Below, piece after piece: positions 6,120 through 13,760 of a stretch of 17,177 nucleotides of DNA (the stretch's first letter is position 1; every line of letters begins with the position of its first letter). The position numbers were made by a program, and so were the translations under genes. The notes below the pieces were generated by a model, which saw nothing but the letters and a program-made list of their open reading frames with translations, was not told the origin of the DNA and ran no database searches. Where the stretch lies: positions 1 through 17,177 of the forward strand of contig JAICXR010000018.1 in NCBI GenBank assembly GCA_025980355.1. The letters run 5' to 3'. The stretch is from Chloroflexota bacterium (GTDB lineage: Bacteria > Chloroflexota > UBA4733).

Positions 6120-8336
6120 TCAGTGTCTCTCTCCCAAATAGGCTTCAATCACGCCCCGGACCATCGGCGCCGCGACGGTCGCCCCCTCGCCGGCGTGCTC
6201 GGCCATCGCCACGACGGCGATCTCCGGTTGCTCGAAGGGGGCGTAGGCGGCGAACCAGGCGTGGGGATCGCCGGCCCCGGCCTGCGCGGTGCCGGTCTTC
6301 CCGGCGGCGGAGACGGCCAGCCCTTTGAAGGCGGCGTAGGCCGTGCCGTTGCTGGCGGTCACGGCGTCGTGCAGCCCCTGGCGGATTAACGGTACGGCAT
6401 TCTGGCTGGCCGGCACCGTGCCGATCTGCTTCGGTGGGTTGGCGTCGACCACCTGGCCGTCCGCGCCCACCACTTTGTCGACGATGCGCGGCGCCCAAAG
6501 GGCGCCGCCGTTGGCCAGCGCCGAGTAGACGTTCAGCACCTGCAAGGGACTGGCGAGGAGGTAGCCCTGGCCGATGCTGAGGTTCACGGCGTCGCCGGGC
6601 AGCCAGCCCTCGCGGTAGGTCGACTGCTTCCAGGTCGGGCTCGGCACGGTGCCCGTCGCCTTCGGGGAGCCGAGGCCGACGATCTGGGGGAAGCTGCCCA
6701 GGCCGAAGGCCTTCGCCTCGTCCGGCAGCAGCGACGTGCTGTCGGTATCCTCCTGGTGGCCCATGGTGTAGAAGGCGACGTCGCACGATTGCGTCAGCGC
6801 CGAGACGATCCCGAGCCGGCCGTGCCCGGACAGCAGCCAGCAGTGCCAGGTGGTGTCGCCGAGGGTGTAGGAGCCGTTACAGGTGAACGTCGACTGGGCG
6901 GTGTAGCCGGCGTGATCCAACGCCGCCGCCATCGTGATCGGCTTGAACACCGAGCCGGTCGGGTAGAAGCCCTCGACCAGCCGGTTCAGGAAGGGCTTGA
7001 GGGGATCGTTGACCAGGGCGTTGAATTGCGCGGTGGAGATGCCGACCACGAACTGGTTGGGATCGAAGCCGGGGGCGCTCGCCAGCGCCAGCAGGGAGCC
7101 GTCGCTCACCCGCATCACGCCGATGCTGCCGGCATGCTTGCCCAGCAGGTCCTCGCAGCGCTGTTGCAGGGCCAGGTCGATGGTCAGGAAGATACTGCCG
7201 GCCTTTTTCGGTTCGCGCTGGGCGATGGTGGTGACCGGGTCGAACTTGGTCGTCGTGACCATCAGCTTGCCGCCCCACTGGCCGGCCAGGTAATTCTCGC
7301 CCCACTGTTCGATCCCGGTTCGCCCCAGCACGTCGCCCGGACGATAGCCCTTCCCGGTCAGCGTTTGCAGCTCGTCCTGCGTCACCTCGGAGATGTAGCC
7401 GATGGTCTGGGCGGCCAGCGTGCCGTGCGGATAGACGCGGGCCGGCTCGTCCACGACGTGGATCGCCGGGATGGCGGCCAGCTTGGCCCGGATCGCCGCC
7501 GCCGCGGCCAGCGAGAGCGTCTTGATCGCCACCCGCACGTTTGTTTCCGACTGGGCATACTTCTGCTTGATCACCGCCTGGGACATGCCGAGCAACGGGC
7601 TCAACTGGCTCAGCATCGCCGCCTCGTCCTTGATCTCGCCCGGCACGAGGTAGACGGTCGTCACCTGGCCGACCGTCGCCAGGGGATTGCCGGCGCGGTC
7701 GCGGATGTCGCCGCGCGGCGTGCCGATCGGGTACATATGGATCAGGTTATCGCCGATCAGCTCCTTGAAGATCAGCGAGGGCAACCACTGCACTTTCCAC
7801 TCGCGCCCGTTGGGGTCCACGCCGAGCGTGATCGTGTTCTGCTCCTGAATCGTGCCCACCAGCACCGTCTCGAAGGTGACGGCGAACTGCTGGACGTTCG
7901 CATCCGGGCGCTGCCCCGGCGCCAGCGTGGCATCGACTTTCGTGATCGTGGCCTGCTCGGTAATGGCGGTGTAGCGCTGGACGAAGGCGTCCTTGCTGAT
8001 CCGGCCCTGGGCGTCGGCGGAAATCAGGGGGTACATGTCGGCGTACCGCCCGTCGTTCCAGGCCGCCAGGAAGGCCGCGGCGACGGCGCCCGGCACATTG
8101 ACCGGCGTGGCGACCGGCGCCGGCGTGCCGGAGGTGGTTGTCGTGGTGGCGACGCTCGCGCCGGCGCTGGCGGCCGTGGTGGCCGTCCCGGTCGTGGCGG
8201 CGCCGCGGCCGGTCAAGCGCCGGATCGACCCGGACAGGTTGCTGCACGCCGACAGCGAGACGGCGGCAGACCCGACCGGGATCGCCTGCAGGAGCAGGCG
8301 CCGCCGGCTGATCAGCGCACGCGGGCCGTCGTTCAC
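6120..8336 (-). CDS. Class B penicillin-binding protein (peptidoglycan transpeptidase) with NTF2-like domain and lipoprotein signal
   Basis: This 738-residue cell-wall D,D-transpeptidase cross-links peptidoglycan outside the membrane. The N-terminus carries SRRRLLLQ (10-17), a Tat-like twin-arginine motif, then a lipobox LSAC with Cys31, so it is probably a lipid-anchored protein rather than one with an uncleaved helix. A Thr/Ala-rich linker (44-80) leads to an NTF2-like domain (about 82-190), as in MecA and enterococcal PBP5-type enzymes. The PBP dimerisation domain follows (about 200-370), including GRTGIEQWGENYLAG. The transpeptidase domain has the catalytic motif S462-V-F-K465, S517-C-D519 (SxD in place of SxN) and K680-T-G682. 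All active motifs are present. The start is a GTG at 8336 with AAGGAG 5-6 bases upstream. It is divergent from the glycosyltransferase gene and followed by a coupled small membrane gene. Whether it confers beta-lactam tolerance cannot be told. Confidence 0.93.
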   Translation of the reverse strand: MNDGPRALISRRRLLLQAIPVGSAAVSLSACSNLSGSIRRLTGRGAATTGTATTAASAGASVATTTTTSGTPAPVATPVNVPGAVAAAFLAAWNDGRYADMYPLISADAQGRISKDAFVQRYTAITEQATITKVDATLAPGQRPDANVQQFAVTFETVLVGTIQEQNTITLGVDPNGREWKVQWLPSLIFKELIGDNLIHMYPIGTPRGDIRDRAGNPLATVGQVTTVYLVPGEIKDEAAMLSQLSPLLGMSQAVIKQKYAQSETNVRVAIKTLSLAAAAAIRAKLAAIPAIHVVDEPARVYPHGTLAAQTIGYISEVTQDELQTLTGKGYRPGDVLGRTGIEQWGENYLAGQWGGKLMVTTTKFDPVTTIAQREPKKAGSIFLTIDLALQQRCEDLLGKHAGSIGVMRVSDGSLLALASAPGFDPNQFVVGISTAQFNALVNDPLKPFLNRLVEGFYPTGSVFKPITMAAALDHAGYTAQSTFTCNGSYTLGDTTWHCWLLSGHGRLGIVSALTQSCDVAFYTMGHQEDTDSTSLLPDEAKAFGLGSFPQIVGLGSPKATGTVPSPTWKQSTYREGWLPGDAVNLSIGQGYLLASPLQVLNVYSALANGGALWAPRIVDKVVGADGQVVDANPPKQIGTVPASQNAVPLIRQGLHDAVTASNGTAYAAFKGLAVSAAGKTGTAQAGAGDPHAWFAAYAPFEQPEIAVVAMAEHAGEGATVAAPMVRGVIEAYLGERH

Positions 8337-8392
8337 ACCTGCTCCTTCGCCCTTGCCGTCCTGGTTTTAGGGTACCAGCGTCGCCCTCGTCG

Positions 8393-8421
8393 TTGCAGAT
8401 CATCCGGGAGACTGCTATGCT
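8393..8421 (+). promoter_or_regulatory. Candidate sigma-70-type promoter with extended -10 for the glycosyltransferase operon
   Basis: A -35-like TTGCAG (8393-8398) is followed by a 17-base spacer and TATGCT (8416-8421). The triplet TGC directly before the -10 gives the extended TGn motif. A transcript would begin near 8428, leaving a short leader of about 20 bases with GGAGGGAG before the ATG at 8450. The -35 is weak (3 of 6), compensated by the extended -10. It lies in the 113-base divergent gap shared with the penicillin-binding protein gene. Confidence 0.5.
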
Positions 8422-8449
8422 CCCGCTGCCGAATGGCGGAGGGAGAACC

Positions 8450-9754
8450 ATGCGACCGGCCACCATGAGTCCTGACAGCACCGAGTTCGTGATCCTGAGC
8501 TTCGAGGGACCGGACCGTTACTCGCTGGCCGGTGGCCTGGGGACACGGGTGACCGAGCTGGCCCGGGCGCTGGCGGGCCAGGGCTATCGCACCCACCTCT
8601 TCTTCGTGGGCGATCCGAGCCTGGCCGGCGAGGAGGTGCTGGGGGATGGCCGGCTGATCTACCACCGCTGGTGTCAGTGGCTCAGCCGCATGTACCCCGG
8701 CGGCGTCTACGACGGCGAAGAGGACAAGCTGCGCGACTTCGGGCACAGCGTGCCCAGCTACATCACGCGGGAGATCGTCGGGCCGGCGGCGGCGGCGGGC
8801 AGGGTCGTCGCCGTGCTGGCGGAAGAGTGGCAGACGGCCGACGCCACCTCCACGCTCAGCGACTACCTCCACGCCGCCGGCCTGCGCCGGAACGCCGTGC
8901 TCTTCTGGAACGCCAACAACATCTTCGGCTTCGACCGCATCAACTGGGGGCGCCTCGGCTTCACGGCGACGCTGACGACGGTGAGCCGCTACATGAAGCA
9001 CTACATGTGGCGCCTCGGCGTCAATCCGCTGGTGATCCCGAACGGCATCCCGGCGCGCCTGCTCGGGCCGGTCAACGCCGAGTTGGTGGCGCGACTCCGC
9101 AACCTCTATGCCGATTCCCTCCTGCTCTTCAAGATCGGCCGCTTCGACCCCGACAAGCGCTGGATGATGGCGGTGGAGGCGGCGGCGCGCCTGAAGGAGC
9201 GCGGCCAGCGCCTGGCCTTCCCGCTGCGGGGCGGCATCGAGCCGCACGGCAGCGACGTGCTCGGCTACGCCCATTGGCGCGGGCTGCGCGTGGTGGACGT
9301 CACCTCGCCCGATCGGACGCCGGAGGGCGGCCTGGCGGCCCTGGCGGCGGTCGTCGGCAAGGGCGATATCTATAACCTCCGGTTCTTCGTGCCGGAAGAG
9401 ATGGCCCGGGCCCTCTTCGCCGCCGCCCACGGTGTGCTGGCCAACAGCGGCCACGAGCCGTTCGGCCTGGTCGGTCTGGAGGCGATGGCGGCCGGCGGCC
9501 TCGTCTTCACCGGCGCGTCCGGGGAGGATTATGCCGCCTCCATGTCGAACTGCGTCGTCGTCGAAACGGACGATCCGGAGGAGATTTGCGCCAATGTCCT
9601 CTACCTGCGCGACCATCCGGCCTTGATCGACCGGATGCGCATCGCCGCGCGGGAGACGGCGGCGCGCTTCACCTGGGAGGAAGTCATCGCCAACCTGGTC
9701 AGCAAGCTGGAATTTGTCGGGCAGACCTCCGGCGTGCTCGCCGTTGGCGGCTGA
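8450..9754 (+). CDS. GT-B fold glycosyltransferase (family 4-like, glycogen-synthase-type N-terminus)
   Basis: A 434-residue GT-B glycosyltransferase that would transfer a sugar from a nucleotide-sugar donor. The N-terminal glycine loop AGGLGT is at 27-32. A linker strand reads VIPNGIP (195-201), followed by KIGRFDPDKRW (228-238), the usual start of the donor domain. The E-x7-E motif lies in HEPFGLVGLEAMAAGG (Glu336 and Glu344). These point to GT4-type retaining enzymes. The start is the ATG at 8450 with GGAGGGAG upstream; an in-frame TTG at 8393 overlaps the probable promoter and is rejected. It lacks a signal peptide and is probably cytoplasmic. It is followed at 24 bases by a small unknown gene. 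The acceptor is unknown: cell-envelope glycans, trehalose/glycogen-like polymers or glycolipids are all possible. Confidence 0.9.
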   Translation: MRPATMSPDSTEFVILSFEGPDRYSLAGGLGTRVTELARALAGQGYRTHLFFVGDPSLAGEEVLGDGRLIYHRWCQWLSRMYPGGVYDGEEDKLRDFGHSVPSYITREIVGPAAAAGRVVAVLAEEWQTADATSTLSDYLHAAGLRRNAVLFWNANNIFGFDRINWGRLGFTATLTTVSRYMKHYMWRLGVNPLVIPNGIPARLLGPVNAELVARLRNLYADSLLLFKIGRFDPDKRWMMAVEAAARLKERGQRLAFPLRGGIEPHGSDVLGYAHWRGLRVVDVTSPDRTPEGGLAALAAVVGKGDIYNLRFFVPEEMARALFAAAHGVLANSGHEPFGLVGLEAMAAGGLVFTGASGEDYAASMSNCVVVETDDPEEICANVLYLRDHPALIDRMRIAARETAARFTWEEVIANLVSKLEFVGQTSGVLAVGG

Positions 9755-9778
9755 GCGCGGCGGCGAGAGGAGCGGGCG

Positions 9779-10153
9779 ATGGGCTGGCTTGGGCGGCTGT
9801 TCGGCCGGCGGGGCTCAGGCGCGGACCGTGGCGCCGCCCCCGACGGCGGCGTCTACGTGTACCTCCGCTGCAACGGTATCGCCCGGCGACCCTGCGGCGA
9901 GCCGCTGCGGGTGCGCATCGACCCCCAGAACGATCTGCTGGAAGAGTACGAAGGCGACGAGGAGCGGATCACCGGCTACACCGTCCACAAGGACGTGCTC
10001 GGCACCTGGTGCCAGAACATGATGCAGCTCACCATCCACTACGACGCCGACCGGCGGGAAATCGGTCGCCAGGCGGAAGGAGCGACGCTAATCGACGCCG
10101 CGGAGTACGAGCGACTGCGGCAGGAGACGCGGGCCGAAGGAATCGAAGGCTGA
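9779..10153 (+). CDS. Uncharacterised 124-aa protein
   Basis: A soluble-looking protein of 124 residues that I do not recognise. A short amphipathic start (MGWLGRLFGRR) and a Gly/Ala-rich stretch lead into a predicted beta-rich core: VYVYLRCNGIARRPCGEPLRVRI (described here by ends only, residues 25-47) and TWCQNMMQLTIHYD (77-90). Cysteines lie at 31, 39 and 78, a spacing that could hold a metal or disulfide but matches no motif I know. The centre is acidic (LLEEYEGDEE). The start has GAGAGGAGCGG just upstream. It follows the glycosyltransferase by 24 bases and precedes the next small gene by 13, so the three are probably one transcript. Good coding structure and a proper ribosome site support it as real. 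Confidence 0.78.
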   Translation: MGWLGRLFGRRGSGADRGAAPDGGVYVYLRCNGIARRPCGEPLRVRIDPQNDLLEEYEGDEERITGYTVHKDVLGTWCQNMMQLTIHYDADRREIGRQAEGATLIDAAEYERLRQETRAEGIEG

Positions 10154-10166
10154 GAAAGGCGGTGAC

Positions 10167-10469
10167 ATGGCGCTCATCGAGCGATTCGCCCGTGGCGTCG
10201 TCGAGACGCTGGGCAAAGACGATTTCCGGCGGATTATGAACGAGACGCTGGATCATATGCTGCGCACCATGACCCGGCGGGAACGCATGCAGTTCTGCGA
10301 GGACCTGGTCGACCACAGCGTGGCGCGCATGTTGCAGGGCTTGACGAGCGAGGAGAAGGAACGCCTTTTCGCTTCCTTGCTACCGCGCATCCTCCAGCAC
10401 TTCCCGACCGGCACCGCCGCCCTGGAGGCGGCTCGCGGTGAAGGGGGGGACGCGTCGGCCGGCGCTTAG
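10167..10469 (+). CDS. Uncharacterised helical 100-aa protein
   Basis: One hundred residues, almost entirely predicted helix (about 1-78), rich in Arg, Glu, Met and Leu, with a flexible Gly/Ala tail. There are no transmembrane segments and no recognised motif. Repeated heptad-like hydrophobics (ETLDHMLRTM, LVDHSVARMLQGL) suggest a helical bundle or an oligomerising adaptor. AAAGGCGGTGAC precedes the ATG at 10167. It is third in the probable operon with the glycosyltransferase and the 124-aa gene. Its stop overlaps by 4 bases the stop of the opposing gene at 10466-10870. The function is unknown. Confidence 0.75.
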   Translation: MALIERFARGVVETLGKDDFRRIMNETLDHMLRTMTRRERMQFCEDLVDHSVARMLQGLTSEEKERLFASLLPRILQHFPTGTAALEAARGEGGDASAGA

Positions 10470-10870
10470 CTCGCGCCGTCCCGGCTCTGCAAGTCGCGCT
10501 GCGCCTCTTTAAAGCCCCGGTCGAAGCGGGCGTCGACCAGTGCCGTCGTCGTGCCACGGAGGAACTCGTCCACGCTGGCGCGCGTTTCCAGATCCAGCAG
10601 GGCGTCCATGACCTTGTCCGCAAGGGAGCGCGACACCTCGTTGCTGAAGCTGTCGCGGATGCTGTTGAGCACCCGATAGCACTGGCGTTTCGTCAACGGC
10701 AGCACCGCGGTCTTGCTGTGCCGGTCGTCCGGCTCGTCCCGAAGCGCGACGCGAAGCAGGTTGCGGATGCGCAGCGAGAACTCGTCGTTCGGCTCCAGCA
10801 GGATTCGGTCGAAGAGAATCCGCGACTCCAGCTTGGTAATAGCAACCTCTGCCGTGATATCCCCGTTCAC
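10466..10870 (-). CDS. Uncharacterised 134-aa protein
   Basis: A 134-residue, mostly helical, soluble protein with many charged residues and no motif that I recognise. It begins with GTG at 10870, with AGGGGAT 4 bases upstream and GAGGAG a little further up. Its base composition is less GC-rich at third positions near the 5' end than the neighbours, seen as AT-rich codons in ITKLESRILFDRI. It converges on the helical 100-aa gene, overlapping it by 4 bases at the stops, and is divergent from the HExxH gene at 11056. With no homologous signal visible, it is supported by its start context and plausible residue composition. Confidence 0.68.
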   Translation of the reverse strand: MNGDITAEVAITKLESRILFDRILLEPNDEFSLRIRNLLRVALRDEPDDRHSKTAVLPLTKRQCYRVLNSIRDSFSNEVSRSLADKVMDALLDLETRASVDEFLRGTTTALVDARFDRGFKEAQRDLQSRDGAS

Positions 10871-10922
10871 AATGATCCCCTGCTCCTCGCGCGTATGCCC
10901 CGTCGTCCCATGGCGGGGGTGT

Positions 10923-10938
10923 GTAACCGGCGCGTTAC
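10923..10938. promoter_or_regulatory. Imperfect 16-base palindrome in a divergent intergenic gap
   Basis: GTAAC (10923-10927) and GTTAC (10934-10938) are inverted around a 6-base GC core. The site sits in the 185-base gap between the divergent genes starting at 10870 and 11056, about 53 bases upstream of the minus-strand start. This is the size and place of a dimeric repressor operator, but 5-base arms can arise by chance. The rest of the gap (10871-11055) shows no convincing -35/-10 pair. Confidence 0.25.
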
Positions 10939-11055
10939 TGCCACCCTGGATGTGCAGTGTACGCCGTTCGTTTGCGTGTACCGACAGCCCTAAGAGAAAG
11001 GTACTATCGTTAAGGTAGCATGTCTCCCATCGTGACCGGGCAGAGGAGGAGATCC

Positions 11056-11646
11056 GTGGAACGCCTATTCAATCGAATTGGAACGGTACCACCCTCGCGC
11101 GACGGCGGCGCTGCCTATCGGGCCGAGCTGTTCGCGCGGTTCCCCTTCACGCCGGAGGCCCAACGCTGGTTGGCGGGCGAGATCGCCCTGGAAATCCACG
11201 ACGTGCACGCCACCGGCGGCGGGGGCTACTGGCATCCCGACCGCCGGCGGGTCGAGCTGTTCACGGGCCAGTATGAGGCGGCGATCCACGAATATGCCCA
11301 CGCATGGTGGCACGACCGGCGCCTGGAGAACGACGCCGCGGTACGCCTGATGGTCGCCGTCGTCCACCTGAGCGAGGAGACCGACCCGGTGTTCGCGCCG
11401 ACGGCGGCGCTGGCGCACCACTACGTCTACGGCATTCGCGAGCAGGCGGACCCGAACAGTCCGACCGGCTACTGGCGCGGCATGCTCGCCGATGGCAACG
11501 ATTGGGAGATGTACGCCGGCCTGGCCTCCGGCTGCATGGCCGACATCCGGCTGTTGCCGCCCTACGTCCGCCCCTTTTATGCCGACCTCTTCCTGCTGCT
11601 GCCACCCGAGGCGCCGGCGCCGCTGGCGGGGGCGCCGCACCGTTGA
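11056..11646 (+). CDS. Putative zinc metallopeptidase-like protein (HExxH)
   Basis: About 196 residues with the zinc-binding signature AIHEYAHAWWHD (HEYAH at 78-82). A possible third ligand is Glu151 in DWEMYAGLASG, about 69 residues downstream, in the manner of gluzincin-like folds. The centre is acidic and aromatic. No signal peptide or membrane span is seen. The preferred start is the GTG at 11056, preceded by GAGGAGGAGATCC. The ATG at 11020 has only a poorly spaced AAGG and adds 12 unremarkable residues. I cannot assign a peptidase family; a non-proteolytic metal protein is also possible. It lies 151 bases upstream of the ABC-F gene on the same strand but a promoter-like element follows it, so co-transcription is uncertain. 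Confidence 0.72.
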   Translation: MERLFNRIGTVPPSRDGGAAYRAELFARFPFTPEAQRWLAGEIALEIHDVHATGGGGYWHPDRRRVELFTGQYEAAIHEYAHAWWHDRRLENDAAVRLMVAVVHLSEETDPVFAPTAALAHHYVYGIREQADPNSPTGYWRGMLADGNDWEMYAGLASGCMADIRLLPPYVRPFYADLFLLLPPEAPAPLAGAPHR

Positions 11647-11674
11647 GATGAGATAGGGCTGCCGCGGGTATACT
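11643..11674 (+). promoter_or_regulatory. Possible promoter upstream of the ABC-F gene
   Basis: TTGAGA (11643-11648, 5 of 6 to the -35 consensus) and TATACT (11669-11674, 5 of 6 to the -10) are both strong hexamers, but the 20-base spacer is longer than usual. The TTGAGA overlaps the stop codon of the preceding gene. If used, the transcript would carry a leader of about 115 bases before the ATG at 11798. Confidence 0.35.
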
Positions 11675-11709
11675 TGTTGCAGATACGCGTGAGTGACGTG
11701 CCCCCCGGA

Positions 11710-11760
11710 GCCACGGCAGGACGTGGCAGTGCCGCGTCGGGGCCTGGCCCGTCCGGCGGC
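11710..11760 (+). promoter_or_regulatory. Two GC-rich hairpins in the ABC-F 5' leader
   Basis: Hairpin 1 pairs GCCACG (11710-11715) with CGTGGC (11722-11727) around 6 bases. Hairpin 2 pairs GCCGC (11731-11735) with GCGGC (11756-11760), with an inner CGGG/CCCG (11738-11741 and 11748-11751). They lie between the possible promoter and the ribosome site of the ABC-F gene. Several antibiotic-resistance ABC-F genes are controlled by leader attenuation, so this could be regulatory. No T-run follows hairpin 2, and GC-rich DNA forms such stems easily. Confidence 0.35.
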
Positions 11761-11797
11761 AGCGTGCCTCGCTGCACCAGAGGAAAGGGCCAAACCT

Positions 11798-13738
11798 ATG
11801 TTGTCTGTACACCAAGTCACCGCCGCGATCGCCGGGCGGGTCCTCTTTTCCGGCGTCGATCTCAACGTGCTCGCCAAGGATCGGATCGGGCTGGTCGGCC
11901 CCAACGGCGCCGGCAAGACGACGCTGCTCGACATCCTGGCTGGCCGGCGTGCGCCGGAGGCCGGCAGCGTCGACCGGCGCAGCAACGTGCGCATCGGCAT
12001 GCTGGCCCAGGAAGCGCCCTGCCAGATCGACCGGACGATCATCGACGAAGCGACGAGCGGCGTCGGGCCGCTGGCGGACGTGCGCCACGAACTGGCCGCC
12101 GTGACCGAACAGTTGGCGACGCTACCGGCCGGCGACCCCGGCCTAGAGGCGCTGATCCAGCGCCGGGATGAGCTGAACAACGAGTACGAACGCCTCGGCG
12201 GGGAACGGACGGAAGCGGAGGCGAAGCGCATCCTGGCCGGCCTCGGCTTCGCGGAGTCCGATTTCCTGCGCCGCTCCCAGGAACTCTCCGGCGGTTGGCG
12301 CGTGCGGCTGGCGTTGGCGCGGCTGCTGGTCATGGCGCCGGACATCCTCCTGCTGGACGAACCGACGAACCACCTCGACCTCAGCGCCGTCGCCTGGTTG
12401 GAGGGCGAGCTCGCCGCCTATCGGGGCGGCCTCGTGGTGGTCTCCCACGACCGTTCCTTCCTGGACGCCGTCGTCAACGAGATCGTGGAGGTGGAAGGCG
12501 GCCGCGTGACCGTCTACACCGGCAACTACTCCGCCTACGTGAAGGAGCGCGAGCGCCGGCGCAAGTCGGCGGAGACGTCCGCCAAGCGCCGGGAAGTGGA
12601 GCTGGCCAAGCAACGCCAGTTCATCCAGCGTTTCGGCGCCCAAGCCGCCTGGGCCAGCCAGGTCAAGAGCCGCGAGAAGATGCTGGCGAAGTTGGAGAAA
12701 GAGGCCGCCGACGAGGCGGCCGCGGCGCCCGTGCGCCGGAAGCCCGTCACCTTCCGCTTCCCGCCCGCCACCCATTCCGGACGGGTGGTGATGGACGTGA
12801 AGGACATCACCAAGCAGTATGACGGCCAGTTGATCATCGCGCCGTTGTCGTTCCTGATCGAGCGTGGCGAGCGGATCTCGATGGTCGGGCCCAATGGCAG
12901 CGGCAAGTCGACGATCCTGCGGCTGCTGGCCGGTATCGAGCAGCCGGATAGCGGCTCCATCGGCCTCGGCATGCAGGTGAAGGTCGCCTATTTCGCCCAG
13001 CATCAGGCCGACGTGCTGGACCCCAACCGGACCGTCCTGGAGGAGGCCGCCGCCGACGCCCCGGCCAACACCGCCAACGAGCGGGTGCGCGAAGCGCTCG
13101 GGCGCATGCTGTTCAAGAACGACATGATGACGACGCAGGTCGGTCGCCTCTCCGGCGGGGAGCGCGCTCGCCTGGCCCTGGCCAAGCTGCTGCTGATCCC
13201 CGCCAACCTGCTGCTGCTGGATGAGCCGACCAACCACCTGGATATCCCGTCCAAGGAGGCGCTGGAAGGGGCCCTCTCCGGCTTCGAGGGGGCGATCGTC
13301 GTGGCGAGCCACGACCGGTATTTCCTGGAGCGGCTGGAGACCAACAAGCTGCTGGTGACGGAAGCGCCGGGCGTGCCGGCGGTGGTCCGCCTCGGCACCT
13401 ACGACGACTGGCTGGACATGCAGGCCCGGGCGGAAGCGGTCGAGCGCCAGATCGACCAGGAAGCGCACGCCCGGCAGGAGGCGGAAACGGCGCACCAGCA
13501 AGAGCTGGAGCACGACATCGCCCGCCTGGAAGCCCGCCGCGAGAACATCTCCCGCCAGCTCGCCGACCCCGCCGCCTTCAAGGAGGACGGCGCCTGGGGC
13601 GACCTGTTGGAGGAGTACCAGACGGTCGACGCCCGCATCTCCGGCCTCCTGGCCCGCCGCGACGCGGAGACGGCGGCCGCTTCCGCCCAGCGTGCGCCGG
13701 CCCCCAAGGAGGCGGAGCTGGTCGGGGCGCGGACCTGA
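11798..13738 (+). CDS. ABC-F family ATPase (ribosome-associated translation factor)
   Basis: A 646-residue protein with two ATP-binding cassettes and no membrane domain, the ABC-F layout of EttA, Uup and YheS, which bind the ribosomal E site and act on the P-site tRNA. Cassette 1 has Walker A GPNGAGKT (34-41), signature LSGGW (163-167), Walker B ILLLDE (183-188, Glu188) and switch His217. Cassette 2 has GPNGSGKS (364-371), LSGGE (451-455), LLLLDE (471-476, Glu476) and His505. The charged linker (about 243-325), with YTGNYSAYVKERERRRK and an SREKMLAKLE segment, is the P-site tRNA interaction motif region. A C-terminal coiled coil (about 540-640) resembles the Uup/YheS type. The start is the ATG at 11798 after AGGAAAGG; an in-frame GTG at 11693 overlaps the leader and is rejected. 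It is followed at 22 bases by dus. It looks housekeeping rather than an antibiotic-resistance type, though this cannot be proved here. Confidence 0.94.
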   Translation: MLSVHQVTAAIAGRVLFSGVDLNVLAKDRIGLVGPNGAGKTTLLDILAGRRAPEAGSVDRRSNVRIGMLAQEAPCQIDRTIIDEATSGVGPLADVRHELAAVTEQLATLPAGDPGLEALIQRRDELNNEYERLGGERTEAEAKRILAGLGFAESDFLRRSQELSGGWRVRLALARLLVMAPDILLLDEPTNHLDLSAVAWLEGELAAYRGGLVVVSHDRSFLDAVVNEIVEVEGGRVTVYTGNYSAYVKERERRRKSAETSAKRREVELAKQRQFIQRFGAQAAWASQVKSREKMLAKLEKEAADEAAAAPVRRKPVTFRFPPATHSGRVVMDVKDITKQYDGQLIIAPLSFLIERGERISMVGPNGSGKSTILRLLAGIEQPDSGSIGLGMQVKVAYFAQHQADVLDPNRTVLEEAAADAPANTANERVREALGRMLFKNDMMTTQVGRLSGGERARLALAKLLLIPANLLLLDEPTNHLDIPSKEALEGALSGFEGAIVVASHDRYFLERLETNKLLVTEAPGVPAVVRLGTYDDWLDMQARAEAVERQIDQEAHARQEAETAHQQELEHDIARLEARRENISRQLADPAAFKEDGAWGDLLEEYQTVDARISGLLARRDAETAAASAQRAPAPKEAELVGART

Positions 13739-13760
13739 TCGCCGGAAGCGACAACAGCAC

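Noticed and set aside
6120..8336. Calling the PBP a MecA resistance protein
   Set aside because: The NTF2-like domain is shared by many class B PBPs in environmental bacteria. No resistance context or mobile element is visible.
6756..8468. 570-codon plus-strand open frame
   Set aside because: It is antisense to the penicillin-binding protein, and its product is low-complexity Arg/Gly/Gln with no domain.
8333..9616. 427-codon minus-strand open frame
   Set aside because: It is antisense to the glycosyltransferase, with unpatterned composition and no family match.
11798..13738. Calling the ABC-F protein an antibiotic-resistance factor
   Set aside because: The linker and C-terminal coiled coil look like the Uup/YheS housekeeping type, and no extended antibiotic-resistance-domain loop is evident.
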